Origin: Mucilaginibacter sp. SG564
Lineage (GTDB): Bacteria; Bacteroidota; Bacteroidia; Sphingobacteriales; Sphingobacteriaceae
Direction: 5' to 3'
Assembly: GCF_013149275.1 (NCBI RefSeq)
Contig: NZ_JABGNA010000003.1
Coordinates: 310,001 to 374,000 of the forward strand
Length of the DNA: 64,000 nucleotides
Below the pieces are notes generated by a model. It ran no database searches and was not told the origin of the DNA. It saw only the letters and a list, made by a program, of their open reading frames with translations. Shown here piece after piece: positions 15,960-25,300 of the stretch. The translations under genes were made by a program, and so were the position numbers. Each line of letters opens with the position of its first letter. Position 1 is the first letter of the stretch.

Positions 15960-18293
15960 TCAGGAAACTGTTGTTTCTACAACTAACTGACGAAGTTGTT
16001 TTGCAGCCTGCACCATATTCACCAGCGCGGTTTGTGTTTCGGGCCATTTACGTGTCTTCAAACCACAGTCGGGATTAACCCATAAATTGCGTGCCGGCAG
16101 TAATGCCGAAGCTTTTTCGAGCAGCGTGGCCATCTCATCAACCGTAGGTACGCGGGGCGAGTGGATATCATAAACACCCGGGCCAATTTCATTAGGATAT
16201 TTAAAATCGGCAAAGGCATTAAGCAGTTCCATTTGCGAGCGCGAGGTTTCAATGGTGATCACATCGGCGTCCATATCGGCAATGTTTCCAATGATATCGT
16301 TAAACTCACTATAGCACATGTGGGTATGGATCTGTGTTTCGTCCTTCACCCCACTGGCCGATATACGGAAAGCACGTACGGCCCAGTTCAGGTAGCTTTC
16401 CCAATCGTTTTTACGCAACGGCAAACCTTCGCGTATCGCGGGTTCGTCAATCTGTATCACTTTGATACCGGCTTGCTCCAGGGCAACCACTTCATCGCGG
16501 ATGGCCAGGGCTATCTGGTAGGTGGTTTCGGAGCGGGGCTGATCATCGCGCACAAACGACCATTGCAGTATAGTAACCGGACCGGTAAGCATACCTTTCA
16601 TCAATTTGTTGGTATTGGCCTGGGCAAAGCTGCTCCAGCGAACGGTCATATCTGCCGGGCGGCTTACATCACCATAAATTACCGGCGGTTTAACACAGCG
16701 GCTGCCGTAGCTTTGTACCCAGCCATTTTTGGTGAACAGGAAACCATCCAAACGCTCGCCAAAGTACTCTACCATGTCGTTACGTTCAAACTCGCCATGT
16801 ACCAATACATCCAGGTCGATCTCTTCCTGCCAGCGGATGGCTTCGATAGTGGCTTTTTCTATCTGCTCGTCGTACTGCGCCTCGGTCAGTTCGCCTTTTT
16901 TGAGGCGTGCACGCAGCGTGCGGATATCATTAGTTTGCGGAAACGAGCCTATGGTAGTTGTAGGGTACAGGGGTAAGTTAAAACGCTGCTGCTGTATTTT
17001 TTGGCGATCACTGAATGGACTGTCCCGGCGTGCGTCGGCATCAGTGATAAAAGCGGCACGTTGTTTAACCTCCTGTTTGTGGATCAACTTCGACAAGTTA
17101 CGGCTGCTGATGGCCTGGATATTAGCCTGCAGCAAGTCGTTATTACCTTCAATGATCTGGGCCAGCTCGTTCACCTCGTTCAGCTTTTGCTTGGCAAAGG
17201 CCATCCAGTTTTTGATCTCATGGTTGATGGTAGTTTCCAGGTCGAGGTCAAAAGGTGTATGCAGCAGAGAGCAGCTTGGCGCGATGATCACCCTATCCTT
17301 ACCCAATACCGCGATAGCTTTTCTGATGTGCGATATGGATTTGATGTAATCGTTTTTCCAGATGTTGCGGCCATCAATAACACCTACCGACAGGCTCAGT
17401 TTTTCGGGCAGCAAGGTAAGCACCTCATCCAGTTGCTGCGGGGCACGTACCAGGTCGATATGCAGGGCGCTTACCGGCAGGTTTACGGCCAGCTGGGTAT
17501 TATCCTTCAGACTTTCAAAATAAGTGGTAAGCAGTATTTTGATACCCGGAGTATTTTTGCTGATCTCGTTGTAAGCGTATACAAAGGCGTCTTTTTCGGC
17601 CTGGGTCAAATCAAGCGCCAGGAAAGGCTCATCTACTTGTACCCAAACCGCGCCATACTCTTTCAGGCGTTTCAATACTTCGATATAAACAGGCACCAGT
17701 TTTTTGATCAGATCGATCTTATTAAAGCCTGCTTGTTTCTCTTTACCCAGCAACAGGTAACTTACCGGACCGATCAGCACCGGTTTTGGTGTAGTACCGG
17801 TATGTTGTTTAGCCAGCGTAAATTCATCAAATACTTTTTCTGAAAACACCCGGAACTGCTGGTTTTGTATAAACTCGGGCACAATGTAGTGGTAGTTGGT
17901 ATCAAACCATTTGGTCATTTCCATGGCGGTTACATCCAGGCCATCTTTCTGGTAACCGCGAGCCATGGCAAAGTACAGGTCGATCTCGGTATTGGCTTTG
18001 TTTTGGGTTAAAACAGGGGTGTAACGCTCAGGGATAACACCCAGCATGAGCGAAGTATCCAGCACCTGGTCATAAAAGCTAAAATCGTTACAGGGAATCA
18101 GATCGATACCGGCATCAACCTGGGTTTTCCAGTTGCTGATCCTGATCTGGCGGGCAACGGCAAACAGCTCGTCGCGGGTAAATTGGCCGGCCCAATACGC
18201 CTCACTGGCCTTTTTAAGTTCACGGAGGGCACCTACACGAGGATACCCGAGATTGTTTTTGAGCATACGCATAAAACTTTTTTGGTTAAACAT
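15960..18293 (-). CDS. metE: Cobalamin-independent methionine synthase
   Basis: MetE transfers the methyl group of 5-methyltetrahydropteroyltri-L-glutamate to homocysteine without B12. The 777 residues have the normal two-barrel length. The zinc ligands fit HMCYSEF and PDCGLKTR in the C-terminal half, and the N-terminal half begins with NLGYPRVG. The frame starts at an ATG (18291-18293) with AAGGAG upstream; ATGs seven and nine codons further in are possible. Expression is predicted to be turned off by B12 through the riboswitch upstream, which implies that a B12-dependent MetH is encoded elsewhere. Confidence 0.95.
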   Translation of the reverse strand: MFNQKSFMRMLKNNLGYPRVGALRELKKASEAYWAGQFTRDELFAVARQIRISNWKTQVDAGIDLIPCNDFSFYDQVLDTSLMLGVIPERYTPVLTQNKANTEIDLYFAMARGYQKDGLDVTAMEMTKWFDTNYHYIVPEFIQNQQFRVFSEKVFDEFTLAKQHTGTTPKPVLIGPVSYLLLGKEKQAGFNKIDLIKKLVPVYIEVLKRLKEYGAVWVQVDEPFLALDLTQAEKDAFVYAYNEISKNTPGIKILLTTYFESLKDNTQLAVNLPVSALHIDLVRAPQQLDEVLTLLPEKLSLSVGVIDGRNIWKNDYIKSISHIRKAIAVLGKDRVIIAPSCSLLHTPFDLDLETTINHEIKNWMAFAKQKLNEVNELAQIIEGNNDLLQANIQAISSRNLSKLIHKQEVKQRAAFITDADARRDSPFSDRQKIQQQRFNLPLYPTTTIGSFPQTNDIRTLRARLKKGELTEAQYDEQIEKATIEAIRWQEEIDLDVLVHGEFERNDMVEYFGERLDGFLFTKNGWVQSYGSRCVKPPVIYGDVSRPADMTVRWSSFAQANTNKLMKGMLTGPVTILQWSFVRDDQPRSETTYQIALAIRDEVVALEQAGIKVIQIDEPAIREGLPLRKNDWESYLNWAVRAFRISASGVKDETQIHTHMCYSEFNDIIGNIADMDADVITIETSRSQMELLNAFADFKYPNEIGPGVYDIHSPRVPTVDEMATLLEKASALLPARNLWVNPDCGLKTRKWPETQTALVNMVQAAKQLRQLVVETTVS

Positions 18294-18326
18294 TAAATTG
18301 AATTAATGCTCCTTACGGTTTTCGGT

Positions 18327-18440
18327 ATGCTTTCGGGAAATGGTAATAAAAGGCAAAAGCACAACAACGCGCAGGCCGCTAAAAAGGGGCGCCGGCGGTT
18401 ATCCTTTTTCTTTGACTACTGCTTCAAAACGCGAAAGCAT
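18327..18440 (-). promoter_or_regulatory. Candidate expression platform of the metE riboswitch
   Basis: ATGCTTTCG (18432-18440 on the minus strand), directly after the aptamer, is the exact complement of CGAAAGCAT (18327-18335), which lies just before the AAGGAG ribosome site (complement near 18310-18315). Pairing of these nine bases could expose or hide the start region. Inference. Confidence 0.4.
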
Positions 18441-18455
18441 TGTCTTTTATACAAT

Positions 18456-18628
18456 AGGGCAAGTATCCTGGCTTGTAATATTGTTGCCGTCCTTCTCATT
18501 CCGTTTGGATGGAATAATGGACCTTACCGGCAACAACTTTTTGTATTACTTACAGTTGCGCGACAGCCCGCGATTTACACACGGTTCCTTTTTAATCCCT
18601 GCCCTCCACAGGCAGGAAACCATATTGC
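18456..18628 (-). promoter_or_regulatory. Cobalamin riboswitch (aptamer) upstream of metE
   Basis: On the minus strand the conserved parts follow in order: GGTTTCCTGCCTGTGGAGGGC, AAAGGAACCGTGTGTAAATC, GGGCTGTCGCGCAACTGTAA, CCATCC, and the B12 box GCCAGGATACTTGCC (18458-18473). It lies between a promoter and metE. The class is known to bind adenosylcobalamin or a related form and repress the gene. Confidence 0.95.
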
Positions 18629-18656
18629 TGAAAAAAAGTAAAGAACTTTATTACAA

Positions 18657-18689
18657 CAAATATAGGCTTTAATGGAACACGATAATCAA
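18657..18689 (-). promoter_or_regulatory. Promoter of the metE transcript
   Basis: On the minus strand TTG (18687-18689), 22 bases, then TATATTTG (18657-18664): a full match to the Bacteroidota -33/-7 consensus. Transcription would start about 10-25 bases before the riboswitch aptamer. Confidence 0.7.
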
Positions 18690-18723
18690 CGTACGCAGGA
18701 AATTGCCATAGGACAAGTTTTTT

Positions 18724-18762
18724 AGATGTGCAAATTACAAATGTGCAGATGTGCAAATGTTC
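18724..18762. repeat. Degenerate ATGTGCAAAT words
   Basis: ATGTGCAAAT, AATGTGCAG and ATGTGCAAAT follow within about 35 bases between metE and the HxlR gene. The words resemble the 10-bp repeat at 42849-42920. Confidence 0.45.
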
Positions 18763-18777
18763 TGCTGTCAATAATGA

Positions 18778-19122
18778 TTACGATTTCCCCATGTTGGCAT
18801 ATCCCCACGCTTTCATGGCATCAATAATAGGCAGTAACGTTTGGCCATGCTGGCTGATATGATATTCAACCCGGGGTGGCACTTCGGCAAAAACTACTCT
18901 TTCCAATACGCCGTCTACCTCCAACTCACGCAATTGATTGGTGAGGGTTTGCTTGCTTATTTCGGGGATGCCTTTCTGCATTAAGCTGTATCGGTTGGTT
19001 CCGTTCCTGATCAGGTGAATGATCACCGGTTTCCATTTGCCCCCAATAATATTCATACAATAGGTTACCGCGCAGTTGGTTGGGTTAAAATTTTTTGTTT
19101 TACGGGTGATCGATTTTGCCAT
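18778..19122 (-). CDS. HxlR family transcriptional regulator
   Basis: A 114-residue winged-helix regulator of the HxlR type, with the family signature CMNIIGGKWKPVIIHLI, QLRELEVDGVLER and RVEYHIS. HxlR proteins often respond to redox or toxic compounds, some through the conserved Cys near the start of the signature. The frame continues 29 codons upstream, but the ATG at 19120-19122 gives the family start. It is divergent from the metallo-hydrolase gene, which is the likely target; that is inference from position. Confidence 0.9.
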   Translation of the reverse strand: MAKSITRKTKNFNPTNCAVTYCMNIIGGKWKPVIIHLIRNGTNRYSLMQKGIPEISKQTLTNQLRELEVDGVLERVVFAEVPPRVEYHISQHGQTLLPIIDAMKAWGYANMGKS

Positions 19123-19214
19123 TAGTCTAAAATTATTGCCTAAGCATATAAATATAGTCTTTTGCCGATGATCAGCAAAAACCGGGACATTTGCCAGCGA
19201 TAAAAACAAATAAT

Positions 19215-20111
19215 ATGACCAAGAACTCAGAAATATCAGCTATAAAAACAAACCCGGTTCCGGGTGTTAAAAGTTACCATTTTGAATCATTTAATCTGTT
19301 GGTTATTACAGATGGAGATGTAGAATATGATAACGGCTGCTTTGCTCCCGGTATACCACCTGCAGAACTGAAACAGTTACGGGAAAACCACAATAACCTG
19401 ACCGCGCACTTTATGCTGCCTCATAATATTATGGTATTCACATCGCCGGATAAGACCATCATGATCGATGCAGGCAACGGTGACAAAGCCAGACCCGGCG
19501 CTGGTAAATTAGCAGGCAATCTGTATGCCGCCGGAATTAAACCCGCCGATCTCACCGATATTATACTCACCCATGCTCACCCCGATCATTTTAGCGGTCT
19601 GATAAGCCATAGCGGCCAACTGGTTTTCCCAAACGCGAAGATCCATCTGCACCAAAAAGAATTTGATTTTTGGCAGGATGATCATGCCGATTTCTCTAAA
19701 AGTAAAAGTCTGCTATCCTCACTTCAATCGCTCCAGCAGGAGATCCAATTTTTCTTTACGCAGATAAGCGGAAAGTTACAGCTATTCAATACCGATGAGC
19801 CGCTATTTGATTTTTTGCAACCCATACTTACACCCGGGCACACACCGGGCCATTGTATGTTCACGATCATTTCGGGCAATGAAAAATTCATTCATATGGC
19901 CGATATTTTTCATGACGAGATCGTGCTGTTTGCTAAACCCGAATGGGGTACTGTTTTCGATATTGATTTTGATTTGGCCGCCCGTACACGCCAATCAATT
20001 CTTAAAGAATTTGCCACATCAAAACAACGGGTCTTCGGTTATCATTTACCCTGGCCGGGTTTTGGGCATATTGAAAAGCACAATGATGCGTTTACATGGG
20101 TGGTGGAATGA
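19215..20111 (+). CDS. Metallo-beta-lactamase fold hydrolase
   Basis: The 298-residue protein has the MBL signature THAHPDH at 119-125 and a later His in GHTPGHC and Asp in HMADIFHDE, giving a complete two-metal site. Members act on many substrates such as lactones, thioesters or glutathione derivatives; the substrate here is not determined. No signal peptide, so cytoplasmic. An upstream TTG frame at 19191 exists, but the ATG at 19215 is chosen. It sits opposite an HxlR gene and just before a small ferredoxin gene. Confidence 0.88.
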   Translation: MTKNSEISAIKTNPVPGVKSYHFESFNLLVITDGDVEYDNGCFAPGIPPAELKQLRENHNNLTAHFMLPHNIMVFTSPDKTIMIDAGNGDKARPGAGKLAGNLYAAGIKPADLTDIILTHAHPDHFSGLISHSGQLVFPNAKIHLHQKEFDFWQDDHADFSKSKSLLSSLQSLQQEIQFFFTQISGKLQLFNTDEPLFDFLQPILTPGHTPGHCMFTIISGNEKFIHMADIFHDEIVLFAKPEWGTVFDIDFDLAARTRQSILKEFATSKQRVFGYHLPWPGFGHIEKHNDAFTWVVE

Positions 20112-20179
20112 TATAAAACTTGTGACTATCGGGCGAAATAAAAAATTAGTTCTTCTTTCTCCCGATATTTACATTTCAA

Positions 20180-20461
20180 ATGCCTGCAAACGAAAATACT
20201 ATTCTATTTAAAGTAGCCTATCAAGGGCGCATCACCGAGGTTCATACCTACCCCAACCAGTACTATAGCCTGATGACACTGATCTCTGACCAACTGGCTA
20301 TCCCCGGTTTTGGTTTATGTTGCGGTATGGGCAGCTGTGGCACCTGCCTGGTGCAAATCAGCAATGGCTATCATCATGTTACCCGCAATGTGCTGGCCTG
20401 TGATGTACAGGTAAATGACGAGTTGGCCAATGCATTGGTCACTATATCAGGCGTATTTTAA
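20180..20461 (+). CDS. Small 2Fe-2S ferredoxin-like protein
   Basis: The 93 residues are one plant-type 2Fe-2S domain. Cluster ligands fit Cys47 or Cys48, Cys53, Cys56 (GLCCGMGSCGTC) and Cys74 (VLAC). It lacks the extra parts of an oxidoreductase subunit and could carry electrons to a partner elsewhere or be the small subunit of a molybdenum-type hydroxylase, which is not present here. It follows the metallo-hydrolase gene after 68 bases on the same strand and may be cotranscribed. Confidence 0.85.
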   Translation: MPANENTILFKVAYQGRITEVHTYPNQYYSLMTLISDQLAIPGFGLCCGMGSCGTCLVQISNGYHHVTRNVLACDVQVNDELANALVTISGVF

Positions 20462-20484
20462 AGAAACATCCTAATCATAAAAAG

Positions 20485-20566
20485 TTTGTCATCCTGAGGT
20501 ACGAAGGATCTATTCGTAAACTTTGTATATCGGCGATTAGATGCTTCACTACGTTCAGCATGACAA
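20485..20566. repeat. Palindromic repeat, family 1
   Basis: TTTGTCATCCTGAGGTACGA on the left and GCTTCACTACGTTCAGCATGACA on the right, the same family as 3891-3957 and 39832-39912. It separates the ferredoxin gene from the SDR gene. Confidence 0.8.
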
Positions 20567-20706
20567 GAAAGGAGAGCGGGAAGCGGCTTGTGGGATGTTT
20601 GCGACTGATCTAAAAAAGGCCCGCAAAACAAAAACATTTGGCCTTTAAAACAAATTCTATTTAATTAAAGCCCTCTACTTTTGTTTCATCAACAAACAAT
20701 AAAAAA

Positions 20707-21732
20707 ATGGAACAAATAACAGATAATTATAATGGCGCGCTGCAACAACCTGTAGGCTCGGGCTTTAACGCTAAATCAACTACTACCGACGTGATCAAAG
20801 GCATCGATCTTACCGGCAAAAACATCATCGTAACCGGCGGCTACGCAGGTATCGGCCTCGAAACGGTAAAAACCTTTGTTCAGGCTGGTGCGCAGGTTAC
20901 CGTACCCGCCCGCGACATAAAAAAGGCGGCCCAGAACCTGCAAGGCATCGACAATGTATGCATCCGCACTATGGACCTGATGGATCCTGCCTCTATAGAT
21001 ACGTTTGCCGACGATTTTTTAAAAACCGGTAAGCCGCTGCACATTCTGGTAAACAATGCCGGTATTATGTGGGTGCCACTGCAGCGCGACAGCCGGGGTT
21101 ACGAATCGCAGTTATCCACTAATCACCTGGGGCATTTTCAGCTTACCGCCCGGCTTTGGCCTGCCTTGAAAAAAGCGAACGGTGCCCGGGTGATCAATGT
21201 ATCCTCATTCGGGCACCAGATAGCGCCTTTTGATTTTGAGGACCCAAACTTTCTGCATCGCCCTTACGAAACTTTACAGGGTTATGGTCATTCCAAAACA
21301 GCTAACAACTTGTTTAGTGTGGAGCTGGATCATCGGGGTAAAAACTCTGGGATACGTGCGTTTTCGCTGCATCCGGGTTCGGTGATTGGTACCGATCTGG
21401 GCAGGATTGCCCCTATGGAATTGTTCCAGCAAATGGGCACCCATGATTCCGATGGCAATTTAAAGCCCGAAGTAGCGGCCGTTTTAAAAAATGTGGAGCA
21501 GGGCGCAGCTACATCAGTATGGTGCGCGGTGAGCCCGCAATTGGATCATATTGGTGGTGTGTATTGTGAAGATGCAGACATTGCCGAACTGGATCGTGGG
21601 CAGATTGAGCACCGTTATGATGATCCGTCAACCTTACGGGGTGTAAAACCATACGCGGTGGATGCAGGCTATGCCCAAAAACTGTGGGCTTTAAGCGAAG
21701 ACCTGACCGGCATAACCTTCGAAGCCAATTGA
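20707..21732 (+). CDS. SDR family oxidoreductase
   Basis: A 341-residue short-chain dehydrogenase. The cofactor motif TGGYAGIG is at 43-50, NNAG at 116-119, the catalytic Ser near 166 and the YxxxK pair is Tyr193/Lys197. It resembles the retinol dehydrogenase/WW-domain oxidoreductase-like group by its length and sequence after the active site. The NAD(P)-dependent substrate is unknown. A TACTTTTG -7-like element stands about 24 bases before the ATG (20676-20683). The AraC gene that follows after 24 bases is likely its regulator or cotranscribed. Confidence 0.88.
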   Translation: MEQITDNYNGALQQPVGSGFNAKSTTTDVIKGIDLTGKNIIVTGGYAGIGLETVKTFVQAGAQVTVPARDIKKAAQNLQGIDNVCIRTMDLMDPASIDTFADDFLKTGKPLHILVNNAGIMWVPLQRDSRGYESQLSTNHLGHFQLTARLWPALKKANGARVINVSSFGHQIAPFDFEDPNFLHRPYETLQGYGHSKTANNLFSVELDHRGKNSGIRAFSLHPGSVIGTDLGRIAPMELFQQMGTHDSDGNLKPEVAAVLKNVEQGAATSVWCAVSPQLDHIGGVYCEDADIAELDRGQIEHRYDDPSTLRGVKPYAVDAGYAQKLWALSEDLTGITFEAN

Positions 21733-21736
21733 TCAC

Positions 21737-21744
21737 TATCTTTG
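21737..21744 (+). promoter_or_regulatory. -7 element before the AraC gene
   Basis: TATCTTTG, a full TAnnTTTG match, 12 bases before the ATG at 21757. No clear -33 TTG at the right distance, so the promoter is uncertain. Confidence 0.35.
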
Positions 21745-21756
21745 GATAATTGAACA

Positions 21757-22566
21757 ATGGATTTTAAGATACACTATTTAACGCCCGACATCAAACTATC
21801 CTACTTTGATGCACAATCCTTCCGCACGGAGGTATTGTTTGAGCAGCATATGCTGGTATGGTTTATATCGGGCGAAACCAAAATAGTGCAAACCAATACT
21901 ACCTATCTGTTTGGGGCTGGCGATATTTTTCTCATCCCCCGTAACCAACTGGCTACGGCTATCAATTATCCAAAGAACGGGCAGCCGCATAAAACGGTGG
22001 TGATGCATCTTACCCCAAAAATATTGAAGGACTTTTACGCGAAGAACCGGGCCAAAAGCAGGCATTTTTATGACCAGGGTATCCGCAATTTTGGTAAGCA
22101 CCCGCTGCTGGAAAGTTGCCTGGCATCGCTGATACCCTATTTTGACCTGGAAGAGCCCTTGCCCGAAAGTATCGCTGCACTGAAAATAGAGGAAGCCATC
22201 AATATCCTCCGCACTATCGACAAGGATATTGATGGCATACTGGCCAATTTTGATGAACCCGGCAAAATGAACCTCAGCGATTTTATGGAACGGAATTTCA
22301 TGTTCAACATGACGATGGAAAAGTTTGGGTATTTAACCGGTCGTAGTCTCACCACCTTTAAGCGCGATTTTAAAAAAGCCTTTGGCACCACACCACAAAA
22401 ATGGCTTACCCAAAAACGACTGGAGCTGGCCCACTACCAGATTAGGGAACAAAACCGGCGACCATCAGAAGTATATGCAGAGGTTGGTTTTGAAAATCTC
22501 TCCCACTTTACTTCGGCCTTTAAAAAACATTTCAGCTATACGCCTACCAACATGGCCGGGTTTTAG
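21757..22566 (+). CDS. AraC family transcriptional regulator
   Basis: The 269 residues contain an N-terminal cupin-like sensing part (about 1-110, with GDIFLIPRN) and a C-terminal AraC DNA-binding domain (about 165-265) with two helix-turn-helix units, the second including VGFENLSHFTSAFKKHFSYTPT. It follows the SDR gene after 24 bases on the same strand, so control of that gene is likely but inferred. The effector is unknown. The stop lies 3 bases from the end of the opposed kinase gene. Confidence 0.9.
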   Translation: MDFKIHYLTPDIKLSYFDAQSFRTEVLFEQHMLVWFISGETKIVQTNTTYLFGAGDIFLIPRNQLATAINYPKNGQPHKTVVMHLTPKILKDFYAKNRAKSRHFYDQGIRNFGKHPLLESCLASLIPYFDLEEPLPESIAALKIEEAINILRTIDKDIDGILANFDEPGKMNLSDFMERNFMFNMTMEKFGYLTGRSLTTFKRDFKKAFGTTPQKWLTQKRLELAHYQIREQNRRPSEVYAEVGFENLSHFTSAFKKHFSYTPTNMAGF

Positions 22567-22569
22567 TGC

Positions 22570-23490
22570 TCACAGGTTTTCGTTGGCCCATTGCTCAATA
22601 TAGTCATAATCCTCCCGCTCGTTCCTAACGGTATGGATGTGTAAATGGAATAACGTATAATGAATGATATAACATTGCAGGCGTTCCTCAAAATGGAGTA
22701 ATGCTTTGGGGTTGTTTTTCATGGCCGCTTTCCATACATCCACATAGATGAGCCTTGCGTCCTCATCCCAGGGTTCATCCATATGGATCAAGTCATACAA
22801 AGGATCGCCCAGCAGCATTTCTGCCCAGTCAATAACGGCAGCTACCCGGTGATCGGATGTCAGCAGTAAATTATCATAGCCATAGTCGCCGTGCAATACG
22901 TGTTTCTCTTTGGGCAGGTACGGAAAATAGCTTTTCATCCGCTCGGTTAAACGGATAAACAAATCGCCATTAAGCCAGGTAGTTTTGGCCAGCTCCTGCC
23001 AGGCAATGGTGTATTTGCCATTATGGATAGCCAGAAGATGCTCTGCCCAGCTCCCAAAGATGCCGTTCCCGTTTTCATCGGTATAACCCCAACCGCTAAG
23101 CTTACCGGTATCAAGCTCGTGAATAGCTACAAGCTGCGTTATTACGGTTTGAGCTATCTCCATATTGGGCTCAGATGCGTATATATCCATAATTTGATCC
23201 GAAGGGGTGCCTGCTACATACCTGGAAATACAATAAAATAGCTCTTCATCGTACTTCCCGATAGCCATAACTTCTGGGATGGGTATCGCGGTACTATTAA
23301 TGTGAGTGTAAGCAAATATATCTTTCCCAAAATCGACAGGGTGTTTACTTATTCTGATAACCCGTACTTCCCCAGCTGTTTTAAAAGAGAAAGCCTGCGA
23401 CCACCAGCCATCCGCGATAGCTATAATTTCGGTAACATGGGTAAATTGCTGATGTAAAAAAACAGTCAGGGAATTAAGGTCTATATGCAT
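22570..23490 (-). CDS. Aminoglycoside phosphotransferase-like kinase
   Basis: The 306 residues show the APH/choline kinase fold: HGDYGYDNLL is the catalytic loop and VIDWAEMLLGDPLYDL the metal-binding loop. Such proteins phosphorylate small alcohols or aminoglycosides; the family also holds many enzymes of unknown substrate. No evidence that this one gives resistance. The stop is only 3 bases from the stop of the AraC gene, convergent. The start ATG lies in a region that is repeated near 25.3 kb. Confidence 0.85.
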   Translation of the reverse strand: MHIDLNSLTVFLHQQFTHVTEIIAIADGWWSQAFSFKTAGEVRVIRISKHPVDFGKDIFAYTHINSTAIPIPEVMAIGKYDEELFYCISRYVAGTPSDQIMDIYASEPNMEIAQTVITQLVAIHELDTGKLSGWGYTDENGNGIFGSWAEHLLAIHNGKYTIAWQELAKTTWLNGDLFIRLTERMKSYFPYLPKEKHVLHGDYGYDNLLLTSDHRVAAVIDWAEMLLGDPLYDLIHMDEPWDEDARLIYVDVWKAAMKNNPKALLHFEERLQCYIIHYTLFHLHIHTVRNEREDYDYIEQWANENL

Positions 23491-23552
23491 ATATTTTCCT
23501 GAAATAAAAGCAAAATATCAGCCTTTGATCCCCCCCATCCAAACGGGTATCA
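23483..23552. repeat. Direct repeat copy A flanking the GH43 gene, with TetR-tail remnant
   Basis: TATGCATATAT, CCTGAAATAAAA, ATCAGCCTTTGAT and CCCCATCCAAACGGG match in order the copy at 25301-25374. On the minus strand 23519-23552 reads as the end of a TetR tail (IPVWMG then KG and stop), like the end of the TetR gene at 25336. A small deletion separates the two parts. Confidence 0.75.
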
Positions 23553-23564
23553 CTAACCGGATTA

Positions 23565-23597
23565 GCCCTTTGTGCAAGCTGTGCTGTCACAAAGGGC
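23565..23597. terminator. Hairpin after the GH43 gene
   Basis: GCCCTTTGTG and CACAAAGGGC form a perfect 10-bp stem with a 13-base loop about 100 bases after the GH43 stop. There is no T run, so its role as terminator is uncertain. Confidence 0.45.
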
Positions 23598-23695
23598 CAT
23601 ACCCCAAACAAATGGTATTGCTTTATGCTGAATATTAAGGCTAAAATTTTTTAACCCTAATTTATAAAATCGGCATCAACTGTTATAATTTTAAA

Positions 23696-25084
23696 TTATT
23701 GATTTACCTTAAATGTCTCTGTAGCCTGGGCGGTAGCACGGTTGCAGGTCATGGCTTGTGTACCATTCTCGCTCGAGATAAATTTGCCATTATTGCCTTT
23801 CAATGAAACCGTTCCATCTGCATTGCTTACCCAGTCAAACTGCTCCCATGGGCCTATTGATGCACGATTACAATTGATGGCCTGGGTACCATTTTCTGAG
23901 GATACATATTTGCCTAAACTCTGCAGGGCAACTTTACCACCCCCGGCATCAACTATCGTAAACTGCTCCCATCCACCGGCCGCGGGGCGGTTGCAGTTCA
24001 TGGGTTGTGCGCCGTTTTCGCTGCTTACATAATTATTATTGGAACCCTTTAATGTTATGGTTTGCCCTATAGGTACAGAGCTTACCGGGTTACCGGTGGT
24101 TTGAATTACTTTTTGAATGGTGCCATCTGCATTGTAAAAAAGCTTATCCACACAGATAGATCTTGTCCAGTCGTTATGGGAGATGGAGCTGTTATGATAA
24201 AACGCATACCACTGATTTTTATATTGCACGATAGAACCATGATCGGTATAACTGTCCGTAGGATCAATATATACCCCCTTTGATGTCCACGGGCCTAATG
24301 GACTGGTGCTGGTAGCGTAGCGCATCTGGTTGTGTTTACCATTAACATCATGATTATCAGCATAAGAAAGATAATAGACCCCATTTCTTTTATGTACCCA
24401 TGCGGCTTCGTGAAAATCATCGAGGCCCTGCATGGTTTGCATTGCGCCATCAATTTCGGTCATGTTATCTTTAAGCTTGCCACCCTTGCAGGAGCCTCCG
24501 CCACCATAATAAAAATAGGCCTGTCCGTTATCATCTACAAACACACAAGGATCAATCAGCGGCTCAAGACCAGCAATATATCCCTGAACGGTGAAGCCGC
24601 TTGCCGGACTTGTGCTGGTAGCCACACCTATTTTCCAACTGCTGCCCCAGTCCGTAGCACTTGGGTGAGGGAAGTAAAAATAGTAAGTACCATTTTTGTA
24701 AGCACAATCAGGAGCCCACATAAAACCTCCTTCGGCCCTGCCCCACGGCACCTGGCTGGCGCGCAGAATTTCGCCATGATCCGTCCAATGAATCATATCA
24801 TCTGTTGAAAAAACATGGTATTGATCCATCAGGTCGCAACCGCGCGGAGGATCGATATCGTGCGAAGCATATACATATAACCGGCCATCGGCCCATACAT
24901 GTGCTGATGGATCGGCGGTATAGATGGATGTTATAAACGGATTTTTCATCACATCAGCAGCCACTACATCTTTTTTCAGATCGGCGCTTTTATTAATATC
25001 CGTAAAATTATCAATAGTTTTTTTGGAGCAACCTATGCTTAATGCAAGCAATAGAGCCATCATGGGCAGGATGAGCTTTCTCAT
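23696..25084 (-). CDS. GH43 lipoprotein with fascin-like tail
   Basis: The 462-residue protein has a lipoprotein signal (LSIGC, Cys19), a five-bladed GH43 propeller (about 50-335) and a tail (about 338-462) of three repeats with YVSSENG and NCNRA at 352-366, 393-407 and 434-449, resembling a fascin-like or RICIN-type trefoil. The catalytic set fits Asp58, Asp178 and Glu226. GH43 enzymes cut arabinan, xylan or similar side chains. It should be bound to the cell surface. The substrate cannot be named. The gene lies between diverged direct repeats (see separate entries) and stands without a SusCD pair. Confidence 0.88.
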   Translation of the reverse strand: MRKLILPMMALLLALSIGCSKKTIDNFTDINKSADLKKDVVAADVMKNPFITSIYTADPSAHVWADGRLYVYASHDIDPPRGCDLMDQYHVFSTDDMIHWTDHGEILRASQVPWGRAEGGFMWAPDCAYKNGTYYFYFPHPSATDWGSSWKIGVATSTSPASGFTVQGYIAGLEPLIDPCVFVDDNGQAYFYYGGGGSCKGGKLKDNMTEIDGAMQTMQGLDDFHEAAWVHKRNGVYYLSYADNHDVNGKHNQMRYATSTSPLGPWTSKGVYIDPTDSYTDHGSIVQYKNQWYAFYHNSSISHNDWTRSICVDKLFYNADGTIQKVIQTTGNPVSSVPIGQTITLKGSNNNYVSSENGAQPMNCNRPAAGGWEQFTIVDAGGGKVALQSLGKYVSSENGTQAINCNRASIGPWEQFDWVSNADGTVSLKGNNGKFISSENGTQAMTCNRATAQATETFKVNQ

Positions 25085-25094
25085 ATACAGGTTT

Positions 25095-25184
25095 TAATTG
25101 GTTACTTATAAATTGCCTGCCCATCACTTCCCGTTTGAAGTATTGAAATTAATATTCAGATTAATTGGCAGCTATAATTGGTTA
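25095..25184 (-). promoter_or_regulatory. Two TAATTGGTTA motifs before the GH43 gene
   Basis: The 10-mer TAATTGGTTA occurs at 25095-25104 and 25175-25184 (read TAACCAATTA on the gene strand). The same 10-mer occurs twice before the polysaccharide lyase gene near 55.2 kb. Whether it binds a regulator is unknown. Confidence 0.35.
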
Positions 25185-25300
25185 AAACAAGTATATGATA
25201 AGTGATTAATAATAGCTTAATAATTTATTAATAGGTATCATTAAGCTATTATTTGAAAAATATCTTGTGAGCATACCAGGTATTTTCATGCAAAAATATC

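Noticed and set aside
16058-18293. Several long plus-strand frames inside metE
   Set aside because: They are shadows of the metE gene, which has full family motifs on the minus strand.
18306-18672. Two plus-strand open frames of about 110 codons
   Set aside because: They lie over the metE riboswitch and its leader and show no family sequence.
22570-23490. A resistance gene for aminoglycosides
   Set aside because: The fold is that of APH kinases, but the family is broad and nothing here points to an antibiotic substrate.
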